Of a DNA stretch of 64,000 bases, positions 53,600-63,208 are shown piece by piece. Within the stretch, counting starts at the first letter, position 1; each line of letters opens with the position of its first letter. The translations under genes were made by a program, and so were the position numbers. This DNA is from Flectobacillus major DSM 103 (lineage in GTDB: Bacteria; Bacteroidota; Bacteroidia; Cytophagales; Spirosomataceae): NCBI RefSeq assembly GCF_000427405.1, contig NZ_KE386491.1:4597812-4661811 (forward strand), in the 5' to 3' direction. The notes beneath the pieces were generated by a model. The model was not told the DNA's origin, made no database searches, and worked only from the letters and a program-made list of their open reading frames with translations.

Positions 53600-54424
53600 T
53601 TTCTGTAAAACCAACAACGGAATTTGACTGGTAAGAGTTAAGTGTTTCAAAACACTTTCACGAAAAAGCCTTTCTAGCAATCCTTTGGGGCGTTGGGCAA
53701 CCACCACCGCATCGGGTTTTTGATTTTTGATATAGGTATCTATACCCGTAATGGTATCGTCTCGGTGCAAATTCCTGAACACAATACGTTCGCCCTGATA
53801 CTCTTCTTCTAGCATAGCAATAATGTCGCTAGACGGGAATACCTCGGGTGTTAAATACTCTTTGACGTGTACGGCTTTGGTTTGCTCGATACCCAGTAGT
53901 TCGCTAATTTTTATCAATTTATTGATACAGCTTATTTCATCACCTTCCAAATCGGTGGTATATAATACATTTTTGATATTTTGAATTTTGGCATTTTGTG
54001 GTACTACCCATACAGGTATTTGTGCTTTCTGGACAACACTCAGGGCAGTAGACCCAAAAATATTAGACAAAATACCCCCCGTACCAATACTTCCTATTAC
54101 AACAAAATCCACTTCTAGTTTTTCGGTAGCTTCTATAATATTATCTACGGCATTGCCAAATACCAGTTTGGTTTCAATTTCGGCAGAGGTTTGTTGGGTC
54201 ACAAATTGCTTAAATTCTTCCAAGGCATCTTTGGTTTCTTCGAGGGCTTCCTGCATAAGTCCTTGTTGTGGTAAAGGAATCACAAACGGAGTGGTAGATA
54301 CAGGTGGAGCATACGCATGAAGTATGACAATTTTGGCATTGATAAGCTCGGCCAATGATACAGCAAAGTTGGCGGCGTGTTTGGCATTGGCACTAAAGTC
54401 GGTAGGCAGAAGGATTATTTTCAT
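53591..54424 (-). CDS. Universal stress protein, two UspA domains
   Basis: ATG at 54424 (MKIILLPTDFSANAKHAANF) gives 277 residues; a TTG nine bases upstream is less likely. The first UspA domain (1-140) carries VVIGSIGTGGILSNIFGSTALSVVQKAQIPVWV with the G-x-x-G nucleotide motif. The second (145-277) carries AVVVAQRPKGLLERLFRESVLKHL in its place, so only one half may bind ATP. It is divergent from the thioredoxin-like gene and convergent with the other universal stress gene. Upstream sites (54447-54512) suggest Crp/Fnr control. Confidence 0.9.
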   Translation of the reverse strand: MKIILLPTDFSANAKHAANFAVSLAELINAKIVILHAYAPPVSTTPFVIPLPQQGLMQEALEETKDALEEFKQFVTQQTSAEIETKLVFGNAVDNIIEATEKLEVDFVVIGSIGTGGILSNIFGSTALSVVQKAQIPVWVVPQNAKIQNIKNVLYTTDLEGDEISCINKLIKISELLGIEQTKAVHVKEYLTPEVFPSSDIIAMLEEEYQGERIVFRNLHRDDTITGIDTYIKNQKPDAVVVAQRPKGLLERLFRESVLKHLTLTSQIPLLVLQKKY

Positions 54425-54446
54425 GGTTTCCAAAGTTTTATGTAAT

Positions 54447-54589
54447 CAAAGGTGGCTGAAAAAACACACTTGATAGGTGAGTCTGCTCATACCTTTTTCT
54501 GACTTTAATCAGCAATAAGTCAACTGATTAAAGTCATGCTTTTGACCTGCTAAACTCATTCTGATAGCCTTCAATAACTATCATCTTTG
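54447..54589. promoter_or_regulatory. Divergent regulatory region with twin Crp/Fnr-type dyads
   Basis: Two copies of CTGATTAAAGTCA lie in opposite orientation, at 54512-54499 (minus) and 54524-54537 (plus), making a 12-bp perfect inverted repeat around an 11-base spacer. On the minus strand, -7-like CACCTTTG (54454 to 54447, one mismatch) is 58.5 bp from the centre of the minus copy. On the plus strand, CATCTTTG (54582-54589, one mismatch) is 58.5 bp from the centre of the plus copy. So each divergent gene has the same dyad at the same distance. Confidence 0.6.
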
Positions 54590-54624
54590 CTGATAAAACA
54601 GGGGATAAATAAAATAATTATGTT

Positions 54625-54918
54625 ATGGCAAATCACGTACAAATACCAGTCTTGATGCTATTCTATGAATCGCAAAAAGATGGGCTGGACGTTTTTGAAC
54701 AATTGAAGAAAGACAGCCCAAGCATTGCCAGCTACCTTTCTGTAAATGTGAAGAATAATCCAGAGGTAGCAAAAACTTTTAAGGTAGTACAAATTCCGAC
54801 ATTCTTGATTTTGAAGAATGGGAAAGAATGTTGGCGACACAGCGGCGGTACATCCATAGAGCTAATAAAAAATAATTTAGCTTTGATAGAACCTATCAAC
54901 AACGAAGCCTTTATTTAA
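54625..54918 (+). CDS. Thioredoxin-fold protein lacking the CxxC motif
   Basis: The 97-residue protein has the thioredoxin pattern: IPVLMLFYESQKDG, then FKVVQIPTFLILKNGKE with the cis-proline Pro58. The WCGPC site is replaced by YESQKDG and there are only one or so cysteines (Cys in GKECWRHSGG). It therefore cannot do classical dithiol exchange; it could be a binding module or use a single Cys. No signal peptide is seen. The gene is divergent from a universal stress gene with shared Crp/Fnr-type sites. Stop to next start is 93 bases, with a hairpin between. Confidence 0.82.
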   Translation: MANHVQIPVLMLFYESQKDGLDVFEQLKKDSPSIASYLSVNVKNNPEVAKTFKVVQIPTFLILKNGKECWRHSGGTSIELIKNNLALIEPINNEAFI

Positions 54919-54931
54919 AGGGAAAGTACAA

Positions 54932-54968
54932 GGTTTGGGTTTTGTAGTGTGTGTACAAAAGCCAAACC
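54932..54968 (+). terminator. Imperfect hairpin between the thioredoxin-like and L,D-transpeptidase genes
   Basis: Thirteen-base arms (54932-54944 and 54956-54968) pair at all but one position; no T run follows. It may attenuate or process the transcript rather than stop it. Confidence 0.45.
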
Positions 54969-55011
54969 CTCATATTATCAAAATAAAAGCCTACTAAACT
55001 CTATATCAATA

Positions 55012-56589
55012 ATGTTGTTGAGATACTCCTTACTACGCAAACAAACTTTTGTTGCGTCGATACTATGGCTTATAGTATTACTACCGACGGTGTTTTCTGT
55101 AAATGGGCAAACAGAGAAACAGCCCAACGAAACGCTCAAAACGCTTGTCAATCGGCTTTGTTCTGACAAAACTTTTGCAGAACAATGGCAAATCGAAAAC
55201 CCCGAAGATATTAGGTATTTCTATGAAAAAATCAATTATCAACAGGCTTGGCAAGAAACCAACAATCATTATAAAGATGAGTTTTTGTCGGTACTAATCA
55301 AGGCTTCTGATTATGGACTCAACAAAGATAATTACCATTTTGCTTATCTGACAGGGCAAAGCTACCCTACCCTTGAATACGAAGTAGTGCTTACGCATGC
55401 CATGCTGTCTTTTTATCGTGATATTGCCAATGGTATAGGAAATATAGATTTATCGTACAATGGCTTGGGCTATCAGAATCATTGTTTGACCCCGCCGTTG
55501 GTATTGGCCAATACTTACCAGACAGGAAGCGTGTTGGATGTGCTGTCTTATTTGCAACCACAGTCGTATGGGTATCAATCTACCCAAAAGCTGTTGGTAA
55601 GGTTGAATCAATTTTTAGAAAAAGACGACTTTCGTGAGCCAGCTATTTTCTACACAAAAAACCTCGCTGAAAACCAAGAACTCATCAGAAAACTAATGTA
55701 TCTGGGTTTTTTGCCTAATGTAGATTTGGCCGAAAAACAACGAGAAGGAATAGTCTTGAATGCCCTTAAAGGCTATCAATCTTTGTACGACTTGGTGCCA
55801 GATGGTATTTTGGGGCCTGCCACAATGGGCAAATTGTCTATTCCACTCAGCCGTTTAAGAAAACAACTGATTATCAATCTGAACCGTTGGAGAGTACTAA
55901 ATTGCCTTGATAATCAGCGGTATATCATGATTAATATTCCTTCGGCATCGTTGTCGATGTACGACCGTGACAGCTTGCTAATTCGGATGAAAACGGTGGT
56001 CGGAAAACCCGCCACACCCACACCAACCCTTTGTACACAAATCGACCAGATTACCTTTTTCCCTTACTTTTATGTACCTCAAGATATGGCCATCAACGAG
56101 CTGTTGCCTGTACAACAGCGAGACCCTACTTTTTTTGAAAATAATGGTTATCAGTTATTAAGCACCAAAGGAGAAGTGATAGAACCTAGTACCGTAAACT
56201 GGGCAGAGCTATCCAAAACGAAATTTCCTTATTCGGTAAGGCAAGTGGCAGGTTGTGATAACTCATTAGGAATTGTCAAATTCGATTTCAAAAGCCCTTA
56301 TCCTTTGTATTTGCACGATACCAATCGAAAAGACTTATTTCGGAAAAATAAACGCTATTTGAGCAATGCTTGTATTCGGATAGAAAAACCTTATGAATTG
56401 GCTACTATTTTGTTTCAAGACCGCAATTTGGTAGACGAATTTGTTCAAAAGCGATTTGATACCAATGTGAGTTCAACGGCCCTTGATGTGGATAAACCCA
56501 CCAAATTGTTTATTACTTACATTACTGTCGATGTCGACGAATTTGGGAGTTTGGTGATTTATGATGATATCTATCAAAAAGATTTGTAG
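55012..56589 (+). CDS. YcbB-type L,D-transpeptidase
   Basis: ATG at 55012 (MLLRYSLLRKQTF) gives 525 residues with a signal segment (about 14-35). An N-terminal scaffold (about 40-220) resembles YcbB, with ENPEDIRYFYEKINYQQAWQ. A peptidoglycan-binding-like domain has LKGYQSLYDLVPDGILGPAT, and a YkuD catalytic domain spans about 305-505 with YIMINIPSASLSMYDRDS. His435 in YLHDTNRKDLF and Cys454 in SNACIRIE are the catalytic pair; the usual SHGC or SSGC is SNAC here. It would form 3-3 cross-links in peptidoglycan. It follows the thioredoxin-like gene in the same direction, within the stress cluster. Confidence 0.88.
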   Translation: MLLRYSLLRKQTFVASILWLIVLLPTVFSVNGQTEKQPNETLKTLVNRLCSDKTFAEQWQIENPEDIRYFYEKINYQQAWQETNNHYKDEFLSVLIKASDYGLNKDNYHFAYLTGQSYPTLEYEVVLTHAMLSFYRDIANGIGNIDLSYNGLGYQNHCLTPPLVLANTYQTGSVLDVLSYLQPQSYGYQSTQKLLVRLNQFLEKDDFREPAIFYTKNLAENQELIRKLMYLGFLPNVDLAEKQREGIVLNALKGYQSLYDLVPDGILGPATMGKLSIPLSRLRKQLIINLNRWRVLNCLDNQRYIMINIPSASLSMYDRDSLLIRMKTVVGKPATPTPTLCTQIDQITFFPYFYVPQDMAINELLPVQQRDPTFFENNGYQLLSTKGEVIEPSTVNWAELSKTKFPYSVRQVAGCDNSLGIVKFDFKSPYPLYLHDTNRKDLFRKNKRYLSNACIRIEKPYELATILFQDRNLVDEFVQKRFDTNVSSTALDVDKPTKLFITYITVDVDEFGSLVIYDDIYQKDL

Positions 56590-56612
56590 GGCAACAAAAG
56601 TCATGATTTTAG

Positions 56613-56674
56613 CTGATATTCATCCTGTTTGAACTTACAACAACCATATACCTTTGTAGAGTAATCAATTGATT
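56613..56674 (+). promoter_or_regulatory. Crp/Fnr-type dyad, promoter and palindrome before the first small paralogue
   Basis: CTGAT-ATTC-ATCCT (56613-56626) matches TTGAT-N4-ATCAA in 7 of 10 positions. TACCTTTG (56649-56656) is an exact -7 element; its end is 36.5 bp from the dyad centre, the same as before the universal stress gene at 52585. A perfect palindrome AATCAATTGATT (56663-56674) covers the likely start site and could bind a repressor or hold reversed half-sites. Confidence 0.55.
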
Positions 56675-56719
56675 TACAGAGCTTATAACAAAACATTTTA
56701 ACATAAGAAAACCAATAAG

Positions 56720-57127
56720 ATGACAACTACCACCAACCTCGAAGTTGACCGTACTTTCAAATATCAATTTTACCATCGTGAAAATAGTACTTGGTTAACG
56801 TCTTTAAGTTTTTATAAAGATGAAATTACGTATTTCTCTGGCCTATTGAGCAACGTAAAAGAAAAGAATACAAGCTTAGAAATAAGTAATGAAATATTTA
56901 TTTTTGAACGTGAGCTTAGCAACCTACAAAGCACTATCGAAGGTGTAACACAGTCGATTATTGAGGAGGAGTGGGGTTTTGACGACGACGCTACAGGCAA
57001 AGACTTTTTGTTGGGCGAAGAAATTTATAGCCGCCATGTGGGCATTAGAGAACGTTTTCAAGAGACTGAAAAAACCTTTTTAGATACAAAACATCGTTTA
57101 TATCGCTTTTTGTGCAAAGCACTTTAA
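56720..57127 (+). CDS. Small helical protein, first of three paralogues
   Basis: The 135-residue soluble protein belongs to no family I recognise. With the next two genes it aligns without gaps from His19 to the end. Shared residues include His19, Glu21, Trp25, Ser28, Leu29, Phe31, Glu35, Ile36, Phe39, Glu84, Lys94, Phe96, His106, Arg110, Glu117, Phe120, Lys124, His125, Tyr128 and Phe130. Helices are predicted throughout, so a four-helix bundle is plausible, and the conserved His/Glu set could bind a metal or haem (inference). A Crp/Fnr-type promoter and its own terminator make it a separate transcript. Confidence 0.75.
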   Translation: MTTTTNLEVDRTFKYQFYHRENSTWLTSLSFYKDEITYFSGLLSNVKEKNTSLEISNEIFIFERELSNLQSTIEGVTQSIIEEEWGFDDDATGKDFLLGEEIYSRHVGIRERFQETEKTFLDTKHRLYRFLCKAL

Positions 57128-57160
57128 GCCAAAATTTTTACTTGTTAGTTTGGGGTATAG

Positions 57161-57192
57161 AACGGTTTTCTTGCTATAGAAAACCGTTTTTC
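57161..57192 (+). terminator. Rho-independent terminator after the first small paralogue
   Basis: Ten-base arms AACGGTTTTC (57161-57170) and GAAAACCGTT (57179-57188) are followed by TTTC. It separates the first paralogue from the next two. Confidence 0.9.
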
Positions 57193-57208
57193 ATCAACCT
57201 CATAAGAT

Positions 57209-57274
57209 TTGATTTTTATCAGTTGTTGTTATGATGAATGTTATAACAAGTATCAAAGAAAAAAAGGAACTTTG
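57209..57274 (+). promoter_or_regulatory. Near-consensus FNR-type dyad before the second small paralogue
   Basis: TTGAT-TTTT-ATCAG (57209-57222) matches TTGAT-N4-ATCAA in 9 of 10 positions. A -7-like GAACTTTG (57267-57274, one mismatch) ends 58.5 bp from its centre, the same spacing as both genes of the divergent pair at 54.5 kb. Confidence 0.6.
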
Positions 57275-57297
57275 AATTAGTAAAAAACATAAAAGAC

Positions 57298-57708
57298 ATG
57301 CAAACTGCTCAATACATACAAGCGGAAGGTTCGTTGAAATTTCAACTGTATCATCGAGAAAACCAACAATGGTTATCAAGTTTAGTGTTTTTTAAAGAGG
57401 AAATTCAATATTTCGATAGCTGGCTCGAACGCCTCCAAGCCCTCAATTTGTCGAAAGTATTACAAGATGAATGGATTGTGCTGGAAGAGCGACTTGGACA
57501 GCAACGTTTAGAAACCCTCGAATTATTGAAAGCAATAGAACATGAGGAGTTTTTGTTTGGCCTTGAAAGTCAGCAAAAGGATTTTCAATTAGGGGAAGAA
57601 CACTTTTTGAAACATCGTAATTTTAGAATTAGGTACCATGCTTTAGAGCGCGATTTTCTGACAACTAAGCATGATTTCTATGAGTTTATGACACATATTA
57701 TGGATTAA
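57298..57708 (+). CDS. Small helical protein, second of three paralogues
   Basis: The 136-residue protein aligns gap-free with the first paralogue (same numbering). It keeps His19, Glu21, Glu35, Glu84, His106 and His125 and adds His82, His102 and His114, so it is richest in histidine. The helical pattern FKEEIQYFDSWLERL and LEERLGQQRLETLELL suggests a bundle. No known family is recognised. It is 30 bases from the third paralogue and is likely cotranscribed with it from the FNR-type promoter at 57209-57274. Confidence 0.75.
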   Translation: MQTAQYIQAEGSLKFQLYHRENQQWLSSLVFFKEEIQYFDSWLERLQALNLSKVLQDEWIVLEERLGQQRLETLELLKAIEHEEFLFGLESQQKDFQLGEEHFLKHRNFRIRYHALERDFLTTKHDFYEFMTHIMD

Positions 57709-57738
57709 AACGATTTAGTTTACCAATAATCTAAGGCT

Positions 57739-58119
57739 ATGGAAACGATGAAATTTGAATTATGCCATCACGAAAATACCAAGTGGGCTGAGTCTTTGAC
57801 GTTTTACGCCGATGAGATAAAGTTTTTTGTAAAAACTTTACGGGAGGTTTTGGATAGAAATACCAATAGTGAGGTGACTCTACAAGCCAATCATTACCTG
57901 ACACTTTTTACCAAAGCAGAACAAGAAATAGAAGATCTTGCTATTGGAATTCTTCATCAAGAAGCTGAATTTGCTGAATATGCACAAGGAAAAGCTTTTT
58001 TGTTTGACCAAAAAGTAGCGATGATTCATGAGCGACGACGCTCGGCGTTTGAAACCCTCGAAAAGGATTTTACCATTCATAAGCACGAATTGTATAAGTT
58101 TTTGACTAAAGTGCTATGA
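57739..58119 (+). CDS. Small helical protein, third of three paralogues
   Basis: The 126-residue protein lacks about nine N-terminal residues of the others; with an offset of nine it aligns without gaps to the end. His10, Glu12, Trp16, Glu26, Glu75, His97 and His116 match His19, Glu21, Trp25, Glu35, Glu84, His106 and His125. The motif CHHENTKWAESLTFYADEI is close to the others, but the middle (about 30-70) has diverged, so duplication is not recent. No signal peptide or membrane part. A strong terminator ends the operon. Confidence 0.75.
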   Translation: METMKFELCHHENTKWAESLTFYADEIKFFVKTLREVLDRNTNSEVTLQANHYLTLFTKAEQEIEDLAIGILHQEAEFAEYAQGKAFLFDQKVAMIHERRRSAFETLEKDFTIHKHELYKFLTKVL

Positions 58120-58170
58120 TGATAATGGTGTACTGAAGAAGAAATAACAAGTGGTTTAGAGATAGATTTG

Positions 58171-58202
58171 AATGGCTTCCTTAGTTGAGGAAGCCATTTT
58201 TG
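58171..58202 (+). terminator. Rho-independent terminator of the small-paralogue operon
   Basis: Eleven-base arms AATGGCTTCCT (58171-58181) and AGGAAGCCATT (58188-58198) are followed by TTT. It also lies downstream of the convergent oxidoreductase gene. Confidence 0.92.
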
Positions 58203-58234
58203 TTGAATAAATTAAGGTAACACCCACTAACAGA

Positions 58235-60481
58235 CTACAATTTTGTAGCATCAGTACCAAAAGGCTGATTGTAATACCTTTTACCAGTAGATTTATACAA
58301 AGCATTGGCAACAGCTCCGAACACAGGAGGGAAAGGCGGCTCGCCAAGACCCGTTGGGTCGATGTTGTTTTGTACAAAATGAACGTCTATTTCTTTGGGT
58401 GCTTCGTTATGACGAATGATGCGGTAATTATGGAAATTACTTTGTTCGGCTGCTCCGTTTTTGTGGGTCAATGCCCCGTAAAACGCATTACCGATGCCAT
58501 CCACAACTGCTCCTTGTACCATGTTTTTGGCGGCATCGGGGTTTACGACAATACCGCAATCAATGGCACTGGTCACTTTTTCAACATAAGGCTGACCGTC
58601 ACGCATGACTATATCCACCACATGACCAGCGTAAGAATTATGACAGAAATAAGCGGCTACACCACGCTTTTTACCCTTATTTTCGGGTTTGTCCCAGCCC
58701 GATTTTTCTCTAAGCAATTCCAATACGCCAGCGTATCGGTCGGCATCGTATTCGTTGTTTTTACCTACTGGATTTTCTTTGGCACGTTTCAATAAATCCA
58801 GACGAAAGGCGATTGGGTCTTTGCCCATCGCTTCGGCTACTTCGTCTAAAAATGACTGTTCGGCCGCAGCGTTGAAGTTTGAGCGAGGTGCTCGGAAAGC
58901 CCCAATGGTAATATTAGAAGGAATTTCCCAAGCCTCAGCCAAATAATTATCCACCGCACCAGCAGGGAAACGATTGGCATGAATAGGATTTTCGGGAATA
59001 CCGCCCCCTTTTACGTGAAAAGCAATCAGGTTTTTGTTTGCGTCTAAAGCCGCACGGTAAGTAGCCGTGTACATCGGGCGATAGATGCCGTAAGTCATAT
59101 CGTCTTCACGGGTATAAATCAATTTGACAGGAGCTTTCAGGCGTTGAGAGATGCGAGCCGCTTCGTACACATATTGCCCATAAGCTCTACGACCAAAACC
59201 ACCGCCCATACGGGTCATCTGAATCTCTATTTTATCGGCAGGTAAATTCAAGATTTTTGAAAGTGTTGGCTCCATCCAGCCCGGTGCTTGTAAAGGCCCA
59301 GCTACCAAAGCTTTATCTTCTGAAACATGGGCGAAGAAGTTCATCGGCTCCATGGTATTATGGGCCAAAAACGGAGCGTTATAAGTCCGTTCAATCACCA
59401 GAGCGGCATTTTTGAAAGCCGTTTCTGGGTCGCCATCTTTTCTTAATTGCTGTGCTGGTTTTTTAGCATATTCAGCCATTAATGCCAATTGGTCGCTTGT
59501 GGTTTCTAACCTTCCTGGAATGGTTACTTCTCTTTTTCCCCCTCGTCCCATCATGGTTTCTTTGATGTCGCCAGTGGGTTCCCATTGGGCTTTGATTTTT
59601 TTACGAGCGTTCATTACTTCCCAAGTAGATTTACCCACAATGGCAATCATTTCGTTGGAAGTACGGGTATCAAAACCACCTTGTTCAAAACCATCGTCAT
59701 AGAGTTTGAAGCTAAAAATATCCTTGATTCCCGGCATTTTTAAAGCTTGGGAAGCATCAAAGGATTTGAGTTTCATCCCAAAAGCAGGCGGATGCTGAAT
59801 CATGGCAATGAGCATTCCGTCAACTTTATAATCTATGCCAAAAAGCGGTTTTCCCGTAACTACTTTTACTCCTTCTGTATTTTTCTTTGAATGACTAACG
59901 ATAGAAAAATCTTTTGGCGTTTTTAGTTGTACTTCTTTCGGAACGGGAATAGTAGCCGCCTTGCTCGCCATTTCGCCATACTTTGCCGATTTTCCGCTTG
60001 AATGCGACAAAACACCTGCTTGGGTTGTAATTTCACTGGCTGGTACGCCCCACGTCTGAGCCGCCGCCTCAATAAGCATTTGTCTTGCCGAAGCTCCTGC
60101 GTTTCTCAAAGGTTTCCAGTACATTCTTACAGAATTACTACCGCCTGTGAATTGCATTCCTAATTTTACGTTATCGTGTGGTCCCATTTCTACGACCACG
60201 TTTTTCCAATCTACGTCCAATTCTTCGGCTACCATCATCGGGAGCGAAGTCATGACATTTTGACCAAATTCGGGATTTGGACAAATAATTTTGATAACAT
60301 TATCGGGTGTAATTTTGATATAACCGTTGAGTTCATTCCATTGGTCTGGCAAATTCATTGTAGCCATTTTGTCGGCAGCTTGAGCATTGACTAACCAACT
60401 AAAACTCAGCATGAGCCCACCACCTGCCAATGCAGAAGACCGTAAGAAATCTCTTCTACTGTGTGATTTTATATTTTTCAT
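58235..60481 (-). CDS. Molybdopterin-binding hydroxylase large subunit (isoquinoline 1-oxidoreductase beta type)
   Basis: The 748-residue protein begins with a Tat signal (SRRDFLRSSALAGGGLMLSFS), so it is exported folded with its cofactor. It belongs to the xanthine-dehydrogenase/aldehyde-oxidoreductase family without FAD domain: VKIICPNPEFGQNVMTSLPMM, MTRMGGGFGRRAYGQYVYEA, TIGAFRAPRSNFNAAAEQSF and GLGEPPFPPVFGAVANAL are its molybdopterin-contact blocks. The last Glu (in LGEPPFPP) is the catalytic base. It works with the adjacent [2Fe-2S] subunit, 10 bases upstream in the same transcript. The substrate is an aldehyde or N-heterocycle, unproved. Confidence 0.93.
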   Translation of the reverse strand: MKNIKSHSRRDFLRSSALAGGGLMLSFSWLVNAQAADKMATMNLPDQWNELNGYIKITPDNVIKIICPNPEFGQNVMTSLPMMVAEELDVDWKNVVVEMGPHDNVKLGMQFTGGSNSVRMYWKPLRNAGASARQMLIEAAAQTWGVPASEITTQAGVLSHSSGKSAKYGEMASKAATIPVPKEVQLKTPKDFSIVSHSKKNTEGVKVVTGKPLFGIDYKVDGMLIAMIQHPPAFGMKLKSFDASQALKMPGIKDIFSFKLYDDGFEQGGFDTRTSNEMIAIVGKSTWEVMNARKKIKAQWEPTGDIKETMMGRGGKREVTIPGRLETTSDQLALMAEYAKKPAQQLRKDGDPETAFKNAALVIERTYNAPFLAHNTMEPMNFFAHVSEDKALVAGPLQAPGWMEPTLSKILNLPADKIEIQMTRMGGGFGRRAYGQYVYEAARISQRLKAPVKLIYTREDDMTYGIYRPMYTATYRAALDANKNLIAFHVKGGGIPENPIHANRFPAGAVDNYLAEAWEIPSNITIGAFRAPRSNFNAAAEQSFLDEVAEAMGKDPIAFRLDLLKRAKENPVGKNNEYDADRYAGVLELLREKSGWDKPENKGKKRGVAAYFCHNSYAGHVVDIVMRDGQPYVEKVTSAIDCGIVVNPDAAKNMVQGAVVDGIGNAFYGALTHKNGAAEQSNFHNYRIIRHNEAPKEIDVHFVQNNIDPTGLGEPPFPPVFGAVANALYKSTGKRYYNQPFGTDATKL

Positions 60482-60490
60482 AGTCTTTTC

Positions 60491-60958
60491 CTATTTAGCG
60501 TTTGATGTTTTAGCTGCCGTTTTGATTGCTTCTTTAATTCTGAGATAAGTACCACAACGGCAAATATTTCCACTCATAGCGTTGTCAATATCTTCATCGG
60601 TTGGCTTAGGATTACTTTTCAGTAAGGCTGATGCCGACATTATTTGCCCACTTTGGCAATAACCACACTGAGCAACATCGTGTTCGAGCCATGCTTGTTG
60701 AACAGGATGCGTACCTGTTTCAGATAAGCCTTCAATTGTGGTAATGGCAGATTTACCAATAGCTGACACAGGCAATACACATGAACGAGTTGCATTTCCA
60801 TCTACATGAATGGTACAAGCACCACATTGAGCCATACCACAGCCAAACTTAGTGCCAGGCATATTAAGGTAGTCACGTAAAACCCATAAAACTGGGGTTG
60901 ACGAATCAACATCTACGTGCTTTGTTTTTCCGTTTATTTTTAGCGAATATTTTGCCAT
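60491..60958 (-). CDS. [2Fe-2S] subunit of the molybdenum hydroxylase
   Basis: The 155-residue protein carries two 2Fe-2S clusters. The plant-type cluster uses Cys40, Cys45, Cys48 and Cys60 ([17 protein letters not shown]). The second uses Cys98, Cys101, Cys133 and Cys135 (QCGYCQSGQ and [11 protein letters not shown]). This is the IorA/CoxS-type small subunit. It has no signal peptide, so it likely travels with the Tat-exported large subunit. It precedes the large subunit gene by 9 bases, and its promoter element lies at 60994-60987. Confidence 0.95.
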   Translation of the reverse strand: MAKYSLKINGKTKHVDVDSSTPVLWVLRDYLNMPGTKFGCGMAQCGACTIHVDGNATRSCVLPVSAIGKSAITTIEGLSETGTHPVQQAWLEHDVAQCGYCQSGQIMSASALLKSNPKPTDEDIDNAMSGNICRCGTYLRIKEAIKTAAKTSNAK

Positions 60959-60986
60959 CTTATTAAGTTTGCTTTTTAGAATCTAA

Positions 60987-60994
60987 CAAAAATA
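60987..60994 (-). promoter_or_regulatory. -7 promoter element of the molybdenum hydroxylase operon
   Basis: TATTTTTG reads on the minus strand from 60994 to 60987, an exact TAnnTTTG match 29 bases before the start codon. The 346-base gap to the AraC gene (60959-61304) shows no gene; its middle could hold AraC-binding sites, but I see no clear repeat. Confidence 0.5.
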
Positions 60995-61279
60995 TAGGAA
61001 TAAATATATAAAAAATAATGATTTTCAAATGAAAGCTTACGAAAATCAAATAAGCACTTTAGTTGGAGTAAAAGAGGAATTATGATTTTAGATAGCCTCA
61101 GTACTCTGTTGAGCAAAGATGAATGGTACATTAATGATTAAAAGTATGAGACTAGAAAAGATGATTCTATAATACAAAAGTAGAGACTTTACTACCAGAG
61201 GATAGTATAAAAATTACTGCTTTTTCTACCATTTTCACTGATTGAAATCTATGCTTTAAGATAGTCCTAAGAGAATGAG

Positions 61280-61287
61280 TACTTTTG
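61280..61287 (+). promoter_or_regulatory. -7 promoter element of the AraC-type regulator gene
   Basis: TACTTTTG is an exact TAnnTTTG match ending 18 bases before the ATG at 61305. It lies within the possible N-terminal extension that begins at 61275, so the shorter start is preferred. Confidence 0.5.
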
Positions 61288-61304
61288 TTTCAAATACTAA
61301 AAAA

Positions 61305-63078
<1,774 letters not shown>

Positions 63079-63208
63079 AGGAGGGGGTTTAACAAGGGCT
63101 TTGACTCAAAAAATAGTGTGTAAAGGTAAAATAATTAAATCCTCATTTACTATTCTCTTAACTAGGTTCATGATAGTGAAAATATATGTCTTAAATACCT
63201 CAAACAGA

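Noticed and set aside
54949-55011. Upstream extension of the L,D-transpeptidase
   Set aside because: It covers the hairpin region and delays the signal segment; ATG at 55012 is a better start.
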